DNA of 64,000 bases from Stutzerimonas stutzeri (GTDB lineage Bacteria > Pseudomonadota > Gammaproteobacteria > Pseudomonadales > Pseudomonadaceae). Shown here one piece after another: positions 1 through 9,039 of the stretch. A program made the position numbers and the translations under genes. The first letter of the stretch is position 1, and every line of letters starts with the position of its first letter. The notes below the pieces were generated by a model that did not search any database, was not told where the DNA came from, and saw nothing but the letters and a program-made list of their open reading frames with translations. The stretch is taken from positions 1 to 64,000 of the forward strand of contig DGLA01000022.1 in NCBI GenBank assembly GCA_002387205.1, given 5' to 3'.

Positions 1-301
1 TGCTCATAAGCTCCTCGGTAGCTGCTCATCGTCGGCACGGGTCATGAAGAACGCCAGGGAGCGGGCGCGGCAGCATACGATGATCGACTACCGCACCCTC
101 CGGAGCGTTCGGATTACAGTAAAACCCCGTGCATTATTTTGCACGCTCGATTTCTGCGCTTTCTTCTGGGAGCTTGCTGCGCAAGCATTGCCCATTGGCT
201 GTGCATCTATTTGACCCAGCAATACTGTACGCATCACCCCAAGCCAGGTGTCCGCGACGCAATTTCCAGAGACCTTGTTGCGTCTAATTTATGGAGTTCC
301 A
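1..301. other. Left-edge intergenic region
   Basis: No complete gene is visible here. The reverse complement of the first 7 bases reads ATGAGCA and is preceded by GGAG, so a minus-strand gene may begin at the very edge, but 7 bases cannot identify it. The right part is the leader of the DUF3530 gene, with a GGAG Shine-Dalgarno sequence near 293-296. Confidence 0.4.
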
Positions 302-1318
302 ATGCCTCGTTTTCGCGATTCAATTCGGTGGGCTGTCGCCCTGTCTGCAATACTGACAGCCTGGTCCATCAGTGCCGCGGACGAGCCGGCCGACGCGGAC
401 CCCGACACTGCCCCGGTAGCAGCCGAGCGGCCCGCACTGCCCTCACGCAGCGACACGATCGCCGCCGGCTTGTTACAGCAACTGCCGCCTGAGGAGTTCC
501 TCAGCCTGAAAGCAGGTTCAGATGAGTTCGTCGCGCTCTGGCGACCTGCCAATGTGGCTGAGCCGAAAGGGGCGATCATTCTGGTCCCTGGCGATGGGGA
601 GACGGCAGACTGGCCGCGCGGCATCGGGCCGCTACGCCGAGGGCTGCCGGATCACGGTTGGCATACATTGAGCCTGACCTTGCCAGACTCGCCGAATCTT
701 ATTCCAATGACCGCTGCGTCAGGTGACCCGGCGGACGTGTCGGCCGCCAGACAAAGCGAGGCAGCGAACGAAGGTCAGCCCGACGCTCAACCACCGAGCG
801 AGGCCGGCTATCTGCCAGAGGAAACTGCAACGCCACCCGCCGAACCGCCGCTTGAAACTCCAGAGGCGCCCGCTGCTGTCGAACCGGAACTACCAAACGC
901 CGACCCGGCCGAGCAGATCAATGAACGTATCGAGGCTGCCCTGGCGTTCGCCCGAAGCAAGCAGCCGACCACCCTCGTGCTTCTTGGACAGGGCACCGGC
1001 GCGTACTGGGCGGCCCGCTACCTGCAACAACTTGCACCCGCGGACGTCAAGCACCTGTTGATGATCCAGCCACGTCAGCCCGAGGGACAGCAGGTAGCTG
1101 TCGCGCAGCTGGTTCCGGCCCTCAAACTGGCTACCGGCGACTTCTATTCAGAGGAGGGAAGCGCCACCTTATCGGCCGCCCGCGAGCGGTTGAATGCCAG
1201 CCGACGCCTCCAGCATCCGTCCTACCGCCAGGTGAAACTGCCGCCGCCGACCGGCAATGTCGAGATTGATCGGGAAAGGCTGCTGCGGCGCGTTCGGGGC
1301 TGGCTGGACAAGCAATAG
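302..1318 (+). CDS. DUF3530 family exported alpha/beta-hydrolase-like protein
   Basis: A 338-residue protein resembling the DUF3530 family found beside djlA in Pseudomonas. The start at 302 is chosen because GGAG lies 6 bases upstream and the protein then opens with a basic N-terminus, a hydrophobic stretch and an Ala-x-Ala-like site (a signal peptide of about 25 residues). An in-frame start at 248 would hide this. Residues of about 140-200 form a Pro/Glu/Ala-rich linker. The C-terminal part has an alpha/beta-hydrolase-like strand-turn-helix, but the elbow reads G229-Q-G-T-G233, with Gly where a hydrolase has its nucleophilic Ser. A periplasmic location is inferred. The substrate and activity are unknown, and it may be non-catalytic. 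It converges on djlA with a gap of only 4 bases. Confidence 0.75.
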   Translation: MPRFRDSIRWAVALSAILTAWSISAADEPADADPDTAPVAAERPALPSRSDTIAAGLLQQLPPEEFLSLKAGSDEFVALWRPANVAEPKGAIILVPGDGETADWPRGIGPLRRGLPDHGWHTLSLTLPDSPNLIPMTAASGDPADVSAARQSEAANEGQPDAQPPSEAGYLPEETATPPAEPPLETPEAPAAVEPELPNADPAEQINERIEAALAFARSKQPTTLVLLGQGTGAYWAARYLQQLAPADVKHLLMIQPRQPEGQQVAVAQLVPALKLATGDFYSEEGSATLSAARERLNASRRLQHPSYRQVKLPPPTGNVEIDRERLLRRVRGWLDKQ

Positions 1319-1322
1319 CGGC

Positions 1323-2093
1323 TCAGCGGAAGCCCCGTCGCTCACGGATCAGGCTGTAGGCGTTGTGCAGCTCGCGGGTCCGCTCCGTGGCCTCGCGCAC
1401 CTGCGACGGTGTCGCACCTGCCCCGGCCTGCTTGTCAGGGTGGTGTTTACTGAGCAGCCGCCGGTAGGCTCGCTTGATGACTTGCGGCTCGCTGTCAGCA
1501 CGCACGTCGAGCAACCGCAAGGCCTGCTCGTATGCGCCGCCCAGGTTGCTCGGGGCACCCTGGGCGCGGCTTCTGTGCTGGTCCAGGGCTGCGATTGCCG
1601 CCGAGTCCCAGCCCATCCACTTGCCCCAGAGCATGATCAGTTCATGTTCGCGCGCGTCAACGTGCCCTTGCGCCCTTGCCATGCGCCAGCATGCCTGGAG
1701 CACGGCCTTCGCTTCATCCTGGCGACCCCGCAACCGCTGCAGCGGCTCTCGCAGCCCCTCGCCGCTGGACTTGCCGCGATAGAAGGCATCGATAGCAGCC
1801 CGCTGCTGTCCGGCCGACAGCCGCAGACGCTGCATCTCCCTGCGCGCAGCCTGGATGTGCGCCTCGCTGATCCGCCCGCTGCTTTTTGCCAGGCGCCCGA
1901 GCAGGAAGAACAGCAGGTCGTTGCCTTGCATGACGGGCCTGGCACCGGCAAGCCGTTTCCGCAAGTTCGCCCACGAATCGATTCCGAGACGGCGATCCAG
2001 CACCTGCCCGACAAGCGCCCCCAGCAAAGCCCCTGGAATGCTCGCCAGCAGCCAGCCAGCCAGGGCGCCCAGCAGCGTGATCGGCCAGAACAC
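1323..2093 (-). CDS. djlA: DjlA-like membrane co-chaperone (TerB + J domain)
   Basis: A 256-residue DnaJ-like co-chaperone expected to stimulate DnaK at the inner membrane. The first 30 residues are Gly/Ala/Leu-rich and can form the single membrane segment typical of DjlA. The middle resembles a TerB domain. The C-terminus is a J domain with HPD at residues 218-220. The start codon is GTG and overlaps the murU stop by one base (TAGTG), so translation is probably coupled. It is the last gene of an amgK-murU-djlA unit. Confidence 0.85.
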   Translation of the reverse strand: MFWPITLLGALAGWLLASIPGALLGALVGQVLDRRLGIDSWANLRKRLAGARPVMQGNDLLFFLLGRLAKSSGRISEAHIQAARREMQRLRLSAGQQRAAIDAFYRGKSSGEGLREPLQRLRGRQDEAKAVLQACWRMARAQGHVDAREHELIMLWGKWMGWDSAAIAALDQHRSRAQGAPSNLGGAYEQALRLLDVRADSEPQVIKRAYRRLLSKHHPDKQAGAGATPSQVREATERTRELHNAYSLIRERRGFR

Positions 2094-2758
2094 TAGCGCT
2101 GCGCCTCGAGCACGCGCTCGACTTCAGCCAGGCGCTCATGGGTGCCGACGTCGATCCAGCGCCCCCGGTAATGCTCGCCACTGACCTGTCCCTCCGCCAT
2201 GGCCCTGCGCAGCAAGGGCGCCAGCTTGAAAGCGCCCGCCGTACAGCCCACGAACAACCGCGGGCTGAGCACGGCGATGCCGCTATAGGTAAGCGCGGCT
2301 GTCGACTCGTCACGGACGATGCCGTCGATCAAGGCAAAATCTCCTTCGCGGTGGTGCGCCGGGTTATCCACCAGTACAAGATGAGCCAGTCCTGACTGAG
2401 GCCTGTTAAGGCAGCTGAAGTCGTAATCGGTCCAGATATCGCCATTGACCAGGACGAAGGGTTCCTCTCCCAGCAAGGGCAGCGCCCGATGGATACCGCC
2501 TCCGGTTTCAAGCGGCTCCCCTTCTGGCGAATAGCGGATGTGCACGCCCAGATCGGCACCATCGCCAAGGTGGCTCTCGATTTGGGCGCCCAACCAGGCG
2601 TGATTGATCACCAGATCATCAAAACCGGCCTTGGCCAGCGCCCTTATGTGGTACTCGATCAGTGGCATGCCTCCAACTCGCACGAGAGGCTTGGGCGTAT
2701 GAAGCGTAAGCGGACGGAGGCGTTCTCCCCGGCCTGCAGCGAGAATCATTGCTTTCAT
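2093..2758 (-). CDS. murU: N-acetylmuramate alpha-1-phosphate uridylyltransferase MurU
   Basis: A 221-residue sugar-nucleotide transferase. It converts MurNAc-1-phosphate and UTP to UDP-MurNAc in the Pseudomonas peptidoglycan recycling shortcut that bypasses fosfomycin-sensitive MurA. The N-terminus carries the nucleotidyltransferase signature LAAGRGERLRPLT followed by PKP (Lys23), and NGD at residues 105-107 is the likely metal site. Its start overlaps the amgK stop by 4 bases (ATGA), which fits coupled synthesis of consecutive enzymes. RmlA/GlmU-type enzymes look similar, but the amgK partner settles the assignment. Confidence 0.92.
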   Translation of the reverse strand: MKAMILAAGRGERLRPLTLHTPKPLVRVGGMPLIEYHIRALAKAGFDDLVINHAWLGAQIESHLGDGADLGVHIRYSPEGEPLETGGGIHRALPLLGEEPFVLVNGDIWTDYDFSCLNRPQSGLAHLVLVDNPAHHREGDFALIDGIVRDESTAALTYSGIAVLSPRLFVGCTAGAFKLAPLLRRAMAEGQVSGEHYRGRWIDVGTHERLAEVERVLEAQR

Positions 2759-3777
2759 GCTGTTGTCCGCTCCCTCGGCAGCCCTTGCAGGAGTTGCTTC
2801 AGATCAGCCAGCTCGGGACGTCGTGCCAGGACGGTGTCGAGATAGGCAAAGAAGCGCGGCACGTCACCCAGGTATCGGGGTTTTCCATCGCGGTGGCAGA
2901 TGCGTGCAAAGATACCGATGACCTTGAGGTGGCGTTGAAGCCCCATCAAGTCGCTGGCACGGTGAAATTCGCTAAAGCTCTCCTGCACAGGGATGCCCCT
3001 CGCCCGCGCGGCATCCCAATAACTCTGCAGCCAACCAAGCACGCGCTCCTCGGGCCAGCTGACAAACGCGTCCTTGAACAGGGACGTTATGTCGTAGGTC
3101 ACCGGGCCGAGCACTGCGTCCTGAAAATCCAGTACACCGGGGTTCGGCTCGCTGACCATCAGGTTTCGCGGCATATAGTCGCGATGCACCAATACCCTAG
3201 GCTGCGCCAGTGCCGAGTCGATCAGCACGCGGCAGCTGCGCTCCCAAAGTTGCTCTTCGACCGCGGTGAGGCTGTGCCCAAGATGGCGCTGCACATACCA
3301 CTCGGGAAACAACTGCAACTCCCGGCGCAACAGTGCCTCGTCATAAGCTGGCAAGCCAGACGGATCGGCGCCGTCCTGGAAGGTCAGCAGCGCCGCCATG
3401 GCATCGGCGAACAGCTCGTCCGCGTTGCCTGCGTCGATCACGTCCAGATAGGTTTGCCGCCCCAGATCAGTCAACAACAGGAACCCGCGGTCAAGGTCGG
3501 CGGCCAGAATCTCAGGCACGTGAATGCCAGCGTCGGCAAGACAGGCCGCGATGTTGACGAACGGCCGGCAGTTCTCCTGAGGAGGCGGTGCATCCATCAG
3601 CACGAAGCTGCGCTGCGGCGTCTCCCAACGGAAATAGCGACGAAAACTGGCATCACTGCTGGCCGGGACCAGCGTCGAATCGGGCACATCCCCCCAACCC
3701 TGACGTTGGAATAGGTCGCTTAGATGAGGCTTCAGCCAGGCGTCGAGGTCCAGCAGGCGTTGATCATGTTGCGGCAT
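2755..3777 (-). CDS. amgK: Anomeric MurNAc/GlcNAc kinase AmgK
   Basis: A 340-residue aminoglycoside-phosphotransferase-fold kinase. It phosphorylates the anomeric hydroxyl of MurNAc (and GlcNAc), giving the substrate of MurU. The kinase core is visible as HRD (198-200) with Asn205 in the catalytic loop and DFQD (217-220) as the metal-binding motif. It is first in the amgK-murU-djlA unit and divergent from lptD, with about 130 bases between them. Despite the fold there is no reason to call it an antibiotic-resistance gene. Confidence 0.92.
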   Translation of the reverse strand: MPQHDQRLLDLDAWLKPHLSDLFQRQGWGDVPDSTLVPASSDASFRRYFRWETPQRSFVLMDAPPPQENCRPFVNIAACLADAGIHVPEILAADLDRGFLLLTDLGRQTYLDVIDAGNADELFADAMAALLTFQDGADPSGLPAYDEALLRRELQLFPEWYVQRHLGHSLTAVEEQLWERSCRVLIDSALAQPRVLVHRDYMPRNLMVSEPNPGVLDFQDAVLGPVTYDITSLFKDAFVSWPEERVLGWLQSYWDAARARGIPVQESFSEFHRASDLMGLQRHLKVIGIFARICHRDGKPRYLGDVPRFFAYLDTVLARRPELADLKQLLQGLPRERTTA

Positions 3778-3908
3778 TTCAGGGGCTCTCCACGGCGCTA
3801 GCCGATAGGCAGGTCATGCTTTATTATCCAGCATCTTTTTCAGCCCATCGAGAGGCGTGCGGCCCAGCCCGGCCGATGGCTCGCCGTAAGCACGGACCAA
3901 AAAACAAG

Positions 3909-6677
3909 ATGGCAGTCAAATATCCCGCTTTTCGTAAAAAATTCCCTCTATTGGTTACCGGCGGGCTACTTGCTCTGCAACCGGTAGCGATGCCTCTGGC
4001 GATCGCAGCCGAACAGTTCGCCTGCCAGCCCGGCACCGGCGGCGGTTGGAACTGTTCGTCTGACGCGGCCAGTCCTGCACTGCCTCCACGTCCAGCCCAT
4101 AGCGCAAGCACCGCCGGCAGCACGACCGCATCCGCTCAACAGCCGGCGCGCAAGGCACAACGCCAGGTAGCGACCACCCGGCTGGTCAACGAAAGCAGAG
4201 GGCGGGCCCTGGCCTCACGCAGCGCCGATTACAGTCACCTTGACTGGGTGCCGCGCGACCAGCTGACCAATGCCCAGCTGGCCGAGACCGGCCCCTACTG
4301 CGCCGGCACCTATGTTGAACCGAACCGTCCCGGTCAGTTCGATGAAACACCGATGAGCGAAGCACCCACATACGTTTCGGCCAAGGCAACCCGCTACGAG
4401 CAGCAGCAGGAAATCGCCACGCTGGCAGGGGACGTGGTGCTTCGCCAGGGCAGTATCCAGGCCGAAGCCGATGAGGCGAACCTGTATCAGCTGGAAAACC
4501 GCGGCGAGCTGAGAGGCAACGTGCGTCTGCGTGACCAGGGTGCCCTGATGGTCGGAGACCGCGCCGAGCTGTTCCTCGACACCGGTGAAGCCCAGGTGGA
4601 GAACGCCGAGTATGTCGTTCACGAAGGCAAGGTCCGCGGCAGCGCGCTGTATGCCAAACGCACCGACGACGCCATTATCCGCCTCAAGGACGGGACCTAT
4701 ACCCGCTGCGAGCCAGGCGACAACGACTGGTATCTGCAAGGCAACAACGTGACGCTGAACCCTGCCACCGGCTTCGGCTCGGCAACCAACGTGACGCTGC
4801 GGGTCAAGGGCGTTCCGGTGTTCTACACGCCCTATATCTTTTTCCCGATAGATGACCGCCGCCAGTCCGGCTTCCTTGCGCCAAGCATCAGCTCTTCCAG
4901 CGATACCGGGCTGTCCCTGGTGACGCCGTACTACTTCAACCTGGCCCCCAACTTCGACGCCACGCTCTACCCGAACTACATGACCGACCGCGGCCTGTTG
5001 ATGGAGGGTGAGTTCCGCTACCTGACCCGCAACAGTGACGGCCAGTTTGGCGCCGCCTACCTGAACGACAGCAACGACGATCGCCAGCTGCAGTCGGAGT
5101 ACGAAGACCAGCGCTGGATGTACAGCTGGCAACACCGCACCGGCCTGGATAACCGCTGGCTGGCAGAAGTCGACTACACCGACATCAGCGACCCCTATTA
5201 CTTCCAGGATCTGGACACCCAGCTGGGCATCGACCAGCCCGATCACCTGGACCAGCGCGGCACCCTTACCTATCGCGCAGCAAACTACACAGCGCGACTG
5301 AACGTGCATGCTTACGAGCGCGCCACCATCGCCGACGTCACTCCCTATGAGCGCCTGCCGCAGCTGACGCTCAACGGCGCACTGCCGTTCCAGCCGGGCG
5401 GTTTGCAGTTTGCGTATAACACTGAATTCGTCAGTTTTCAGCGCAGCCTGCGCAGCGGATATTTCACCGACGAATATGGCAATACAGGCACGCCTGAACA
5501 GTTGTGGTACGACGCGCGGCTTGCCGGGCTGAATCGTGCGGAAGGCGAGCGTCTCCATCTTGAGCCGGGCGTCAGCCTGCCCCTCGACTGGTCCTGGGGT
5601 TTCGTCAAACCTTCGCTGAAATACGCATACACCAGGTATGACCTCACGCTGGACAATACCGGCCGCAGCCAGGTGGCCGAGTTCAATGACTCGCCTGACC
5701 GTAGCGTGCCGATTTTCAGCGTCGACAGCGGCCTGTATTTCGATCGCGACACCCAGTGGTTTGGCAAGGACTATCGTCAGACCCTCGAGCCGCGGATGTT
5801 CTACCTGTACGTGCCAGAAGAAGACCAGGATGACATCCCGGTGTTCGATACCGGCGAGAACACCTTCAGCTACTCCTCGCTGTGGCGGGAAAATCGCTTC
5901 TCGGGCAATGACCGGATCGGTGATGCCAACCAGCTGTCGCTGGGCGTGACCAATCGCTGGATCGAGCCGAACGGGCTGGAGCGTCAGCGCTTGAGTTTCG
6001 GCCAGATCATCTACTTCCGCGATCGTGAAGTGCAGCTACCCAATCTTGAGGATCGTCCGGGCTCGACCTCTGACGTGTCGCCTTACGCCCTTGAGTACCT
6101 GTACCGCTATAACCGCGACTGGCGCTTCACATCGACGCTCAATTGGGATCCGGACCAAGGTCAAACCCAGTCCGGTAGCGCCATGTTCCACTACCAGCCG
6201 GCCGACAACCCGCGGAAGATCGTCAACTTCGGCTACCGTTATCGCAACGACACCGTTCGCTTCGACCAGGCCACCGGTCAGTGGACCTACGGTGGCGACT
6301 ACGGTACGCCGGGCTCGCCTGAGTACATCGAGGACTACTACAAGATCAACCAGCACGACATCTCCACGATCTGGCCAATCCTGCCGCAGTGGAGTGTGAT
6401 CGCACGCTGGCAGCATGACTACAGCCGCAACCGCACGCTGGAAGCCTTCGGCGGCTTCGAGTACGACAATTGCTGCTGGAAACTGCGCCTGATCAACCGC
6501 TACTGGATCGATTACGACGAAACCAGTCTCAACCCATCGCAGAATGATGAGCCGGACAACGGCATCTTCCTGCAAATCGTCCTCAAGGGACTCGGCGGCG
6601 TGTTCGGCAGCTCCACCGAGACATTCCTCGACGAAGGCATACAAGGCTACCGTGAACGTGAAGATCAAGCTTTCTGA
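3909..6677 (+). CDS. lptD: LPS-assembly outer-membrane protein LptD
   Basis: A 922-residue outer-membrane protein that inserts lipopolysaccharide into the outer leaflet with LptE. The open frame extends upstream to 3588, but the ATG at 3909 gives the expected MAVKYPAFRKKFP signal peptide ending near AIAA. An LptA-like N-terminal domain (about residues 155-330) precedes a long Tyr/Trp/Asp-rich beta-barrel. Cysteines near the N-terminus and an adjacent CysCys pair (NCCW) close to the C-terminus match the disulfide pattern known for LptD. The last bases overlap the surA start, so LptD and the chaperone that folds outer-membrane proteins are co-expressed. Confidence 0.95.
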   Translation: MAVKYPAFRKKFPLLVTGGLLALQPVAMPLAIAAEQFACQPGTGGGWNCSSDAASPALPPRPAHSASTAGSTTASAQQPARKAQRQVATTRLVNESRGRALASRSADYSHLDWVPRDQLTNAQLAETGPYCAGTYVEPNRPGQFDETPMSEAPTYVSAKATRYEQQQEIATLAGDVVLRQGSIQAEADEANLYQLENRGELRGNVRLRDQGALMVGDRAELFLDTGEAQVENAEYVVHEGKVRGSALYAKRTDDAIIRLKDGTYTRCEPGDNDWYLQGNNVTLNPATGFGSATNVTLRVKGVPVFYTPYIFFPIDDRRQSGFLAPSISSSSDTGLSLVTPYYFNLAPNFDATLYPNYMTDRGLLMEGEFRYLTRNSDGQFGAAYLNDSNDDRQLQSEYEDQRWMYSWQHRTGLDNRWLAEVDYTDISDPYYFQDLDTQLGIDQPDHLDQRGTLTYRAANYTARLNVHAYERATIADVTPYERLPQLTLNGALPFQPGGLQFAYNTEFVSFQRSLRSGYFTDEYGNTGTPEQLWYDARLAGLNRAEGERLHLEPGVSLPLDWSWGFVKPSLKYAYTRYDLTLDNTGRSQVAEFNDSPDRSVPIFSVDSGLYFDRDTQWFGKDYRQTLEPRMFYLYVPEEDQDDIPVFDTGENTFSYSSLWRENRFSGNDRIGDANQLSLGVTNRWIEPNGLERQRLSFGQIIYFRDREVQLPNLEDRPGSTSDVSPYALEYLYRYNRDWRFTSTLNWDPDQGQTQSGSAMFHYQPADNPRKIVNFGYRYRNDTVRFDQATGQWTYGGDYGTPGSPEYIEDYYKINQHDISTIWPILPQWSVIARWQHDYSRNRTLEAFGGFEYDNCCWKLRLINRYWIDYDETSLNPSQNDEPDNGIFLQIVLKGLGGVFGSSTETFLDEGIQGYREREDQAF

Positions 6678-7965
6678 TTTCCTGCGCCCCCTGCTGGCGG
6701 GCGCCCTTCTGCTGAGCAGCGCAGCTGCTCTCAGCACCGCCTCGGCCGAAGTTCGGCCGCTGGACCGCATCGTTGCCATCGTGGACAACGATGTCATCAT
6801 GCAGAGCCAACTGGAGCAGCGTCTACGCGAGGTTCAACAGACCATCGAAAAGCGCGATGCCGAGATGCCGCCCGCCGAGGTCATGCAGCAGCAGGTTCTC
6901 GAACGACTGATTACCGAGAATCTGCAGCTGCAGATCGGTGAGCGCTCAGGCATCCGCATTTCTGATGAAGAACTCAACCAGGCCATGGGCACCATTGCTC
7001 AACGCAACAACATGAGCCTTGACCAGTTTCGGGCTGCGCTGGAGCGCGACGGTTTGAGTCTGGACGCTGCGCGCGAGCAGATTCGCCGGGAGATGGTCAT
7101 CAGCCGGGTGCGTCAGCGGCGAATCGCTGAACGGGTGCAGGTCTCGAATCAGGAGGTTGAAAACTTCCTCGCCTCCGATCTTGGCAAGCTGCAACTGTCT
7201 GAAGAATACCGTCTGGCCAATATCCTGATCCCGGTGCCTGAATCAGCTGATTCAGCGACGATCCAGGCAGCTGAAAAAATCGCTCAGGACACCTACCAGC
7301 AGCTTCAGCAGGGTGCCGACTTCGCCAAGCTGGCCGTCTCGCGCTCAGCCAGTGAAAACGCGCTGGAAGGTGGCGACATGGGCTGGCGTAAAGCAGCCCA
7401 GCTGCCGCCGCCGTTCGACAGCGAAGTCAGCTCGATGTCGGTCGGGGAGGTTACCCAACCGGTGCGTACTCCGCCGGGCTTCATTCTGCTGAAGGTGCTC
7501 GACAAGCGCGGCGGCGAGACGCAGGTACGTGACGAAGTCCATGTTCGCCACATCCTGATCAAGCCGAGCCAGATCCGCAGCGAGGAAGAAAGCCGTCGTC
7601 TGATCGAGCGGTTGCGCGACCGTATACAGGCAGGCGAAAGCTTCTCCGAACTGGCGAAGAATTTCTCCGAAGATCCCGGCTCGGCACTCAATGGAGGCGA
7701 CCTGAACTGGATCGACCCCAACTCGCTGGTGCCGGAGTTCCGCGAGGTGATGACGAACACGCCCAGCGGCCAGCTGTCTGAACCGTTCAAGACGCCGTAC
7801 GGCTGGCACATTCTGGAAGTGCTCGGCCGCCGCGCCACGGACGCCAGCGAAGAGTTCCGTGAACAACAGGCGTTGAACCTGCTGCGCAATCGCAAGTACG
7901 AAGAAGAATTGCAGAATTGGCTGCGCCAGATACGCGACGAGGCGTACGTCGAAATCAAGATCTGA
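6652..7965 (+). CDS. surA: Periplasmic chaperone / peptidyl-prolyl isomerase SurA
   Basis: About 437 residues. SurA escorts outer-membrane proteins such as LptD across the periplasm. The chosen start is the GTG at 6652, 5 bases after AAGG; a second GTG at 6658 (MKIKLSDF) is equally plausible. Either lies inside the lptD end, a 20-26 base overlap, and opens a signal peptide ending near STASA. The chaperone N-domain is followed by two parvulin modules (about residues 180-285 and 290-395), the second with HILIKPSQ and GGDLNWIDP. A much longer frame from 6544 is rejected because it lacks a signal peptide. Confidence 0.93.
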   Translation: MNVKIKLSDFLRPLLAGALLLSSAAALSTASAEVRPLDRIVAIVDNDVIMQSQLEQRLREVQQTIEKRDAEMPPAEVMQQQVLERLITENLQLQIGERSGIRISDEELNQAMGTIAQRNNMSLDQFRAALERDGLSLDAAREQIRREMVISRVRQRRIAERVQVSNQEVENFLASDLGKLQLSEEYRLANILIPVPESADSATIQAAEKIAQDTYQQLQQGADFAKLAVSRSASENALEGGDMGWRKAAQLPPPFDSEVSSMSVGEVTQPVRTPPGFILLKVLDKRGGETQVRDEVHVRHILIKPSQIRSEEESRRLIERLRDRIQAGESFSELAKNFSEDPGSALNGGDLNWIDPNSLVPEFREVMTNTPSGQLSEPFKTPYGWHILEVLGRRATDASEEFREQQALNLLRNRKYEEELQNWLRQIRDEAYVEIKI

Positions 7966-8006
7966 TCACGACGGGCACGCTGACCTTGTTCCTGTTTCGC
8001 CTCGAC

Positions 8007-8028
8007 GGGCCGGCCAATCGGCCGGCCC
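8007..8028. terminator. Perfect 9-bp GC hairpin after surA
   Basis: GGGCCGGCC and its exact complement flank the 4-base loop AATC, 42 bases after the surA stop. The following bases (GCCTCTTTTC) are only partly U-rich. It may be a weak terminator, an attenuator or an mRNA-stabilising stem before pdxA. Confidence 0.5.
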
Positions 8029-8058
8029 GCCTCTTTTCACCAGCCTGAAGGCACCGTC

Positions 8059-9039
8059 ATGATCGCCAAACGCTTCGCCCTCACGCCCGGCGAACCCGCC
8101 GGCATCGGTCCCGACCTCTGTTTGCTGCTGGCAGGCCAGACACATCCTCACATCCTGATCGCCATAGCCAGCGCCGATATGATGCGCGACCGTGCCAAGG
8201 CGCTGGGCTTGAACATCCAGATCCTGACTGTAGGCCCGCAGGGGTGGCCGGATCGCCCTGCCTCCGCCGGTGCGCTGTATGTCTGGGATACGCCGCCTGC
8301 CGAACCAGTGGTGGCAGGCACGCTCAACCCGGCCAATGCAGCATATGTGCTCGAGACCCTGGCGCGCGCCGGTCGGGGCTGCCTGGACGGCAGCTTTGCG
8401 GGCATGATCACCGCGCCCGTGCACAAAGGCGTGATCAACGAGGCGGGCGTCGCGTTTTCAGGACATACCGAATTTCTCGCGGAGCTGACCGCCACCGAAC
8501 AGGTAGTGATGATGCTGGCGACTCGCGGGTTGCGCGTAGCCCTGGTGACAACTCACCTCCCTCTCAAGGACGTGGCGAGCGCCGTGACCGGCGAGCGGCT
8601 GCAACGAGTGACCAGGATTCTCCACCACGATCTCGTCACCAGGTTTGACATACCCCACCCCCGCATACTCGTCTGTGGGTTGAACCCCCACGCGGGCGAA
8701 GGGGGTCATCTGGGGCGCGAGGAAATCGACGTCATCGAACCTGCGCTGAGCTGCCTGAGAAACGAAGGCCTCGATCTGGTCGGACCGCTGCCCGCAGACA
8801 CGCTGTTCACACCAAAGCACCTTGAGCACTGCGACGCCGTGCTGGCGATGTATCACGACCAGGGCTTGCCGGTACTTAAATACAAAGGCTTCGGCGCTGC
8901 GGTGAATGTCACCCTTGGGTTGCCCATCGTGCGCACCTCGGTCGACCATGGAACCGCACTGGACCTTGCCGGTACCGGGCGAATCGACACCGGCAGCCTT
9001 CAGGTCGCACTGGAGACCGCGTATCAGATGGCGCGATAG
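8059..9039 (+). CDS. pdxA: 4-hydroxythreonine-4-phosphate dehydrogenase PdxA
   Basis: A 326-residue enzyme that oxidises 4-phosphohydroxy-threonine with NAD in the DXP-dependent branch of pyridoxal phosphate synthesis. The N-terminal LTPGEPAGIGPDL and the later GHTEFLAEL, MYHDQGLPVLKY and TSVDHGTALDLAG segments carry the conserved His and Asp metal and substrate residues. It lies between surA and ksgA, the order usual in proteobacteria. The stop codon TAG at 9037-9039 is shared with the first unit of an inverted-repeat array (9038-9220). Confidence 0.94.
   Translation: MIAKRFALTPGEPAGIGPDLCLLLAGQTHPHILIAIASADMMRDRAKALGLNIQILTVGPQGWPDRPASAGALYVWDTPPAEPVVAGTLNPANAAYVLETLARAGRGCLDGSFAGMITAPVHKGVINEAGVAFSGHTEFLAELTATEQVVMMLATRGLRVALVTTHLPLKDVASAVTGERLQRVTRILHHDLVTRFDIPHPRILVCGLNPHAGEGGHLGREEIDVIEPALSCLRNEGLDLVGPLPADTLFTPKHLEHCDAVLAMYHDQGLPVLKYKGFGAAVNVTLGLPIVRTSVDHGTALDLAGTGRIDTGSLQVALETAYQMAR

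Noticed and set aside
1..7. Possible start of a minus-strand gene (GGAGCTT-ATGAGCA)
   Set aside because: Only 7 bases are in the window; it cannot be supported as a gene.
2755..3777. Aminoglycoside-resistance kinase
   Set aside because: The fold is shared, but the overlapping murU gene and the Pseudomonas context identify AmgK of cell-wall recycling.
3588..3908. N-terminal extension of LptD
   Set aside because: The upstream frame overlaps amgK and would bury the signal peptide.
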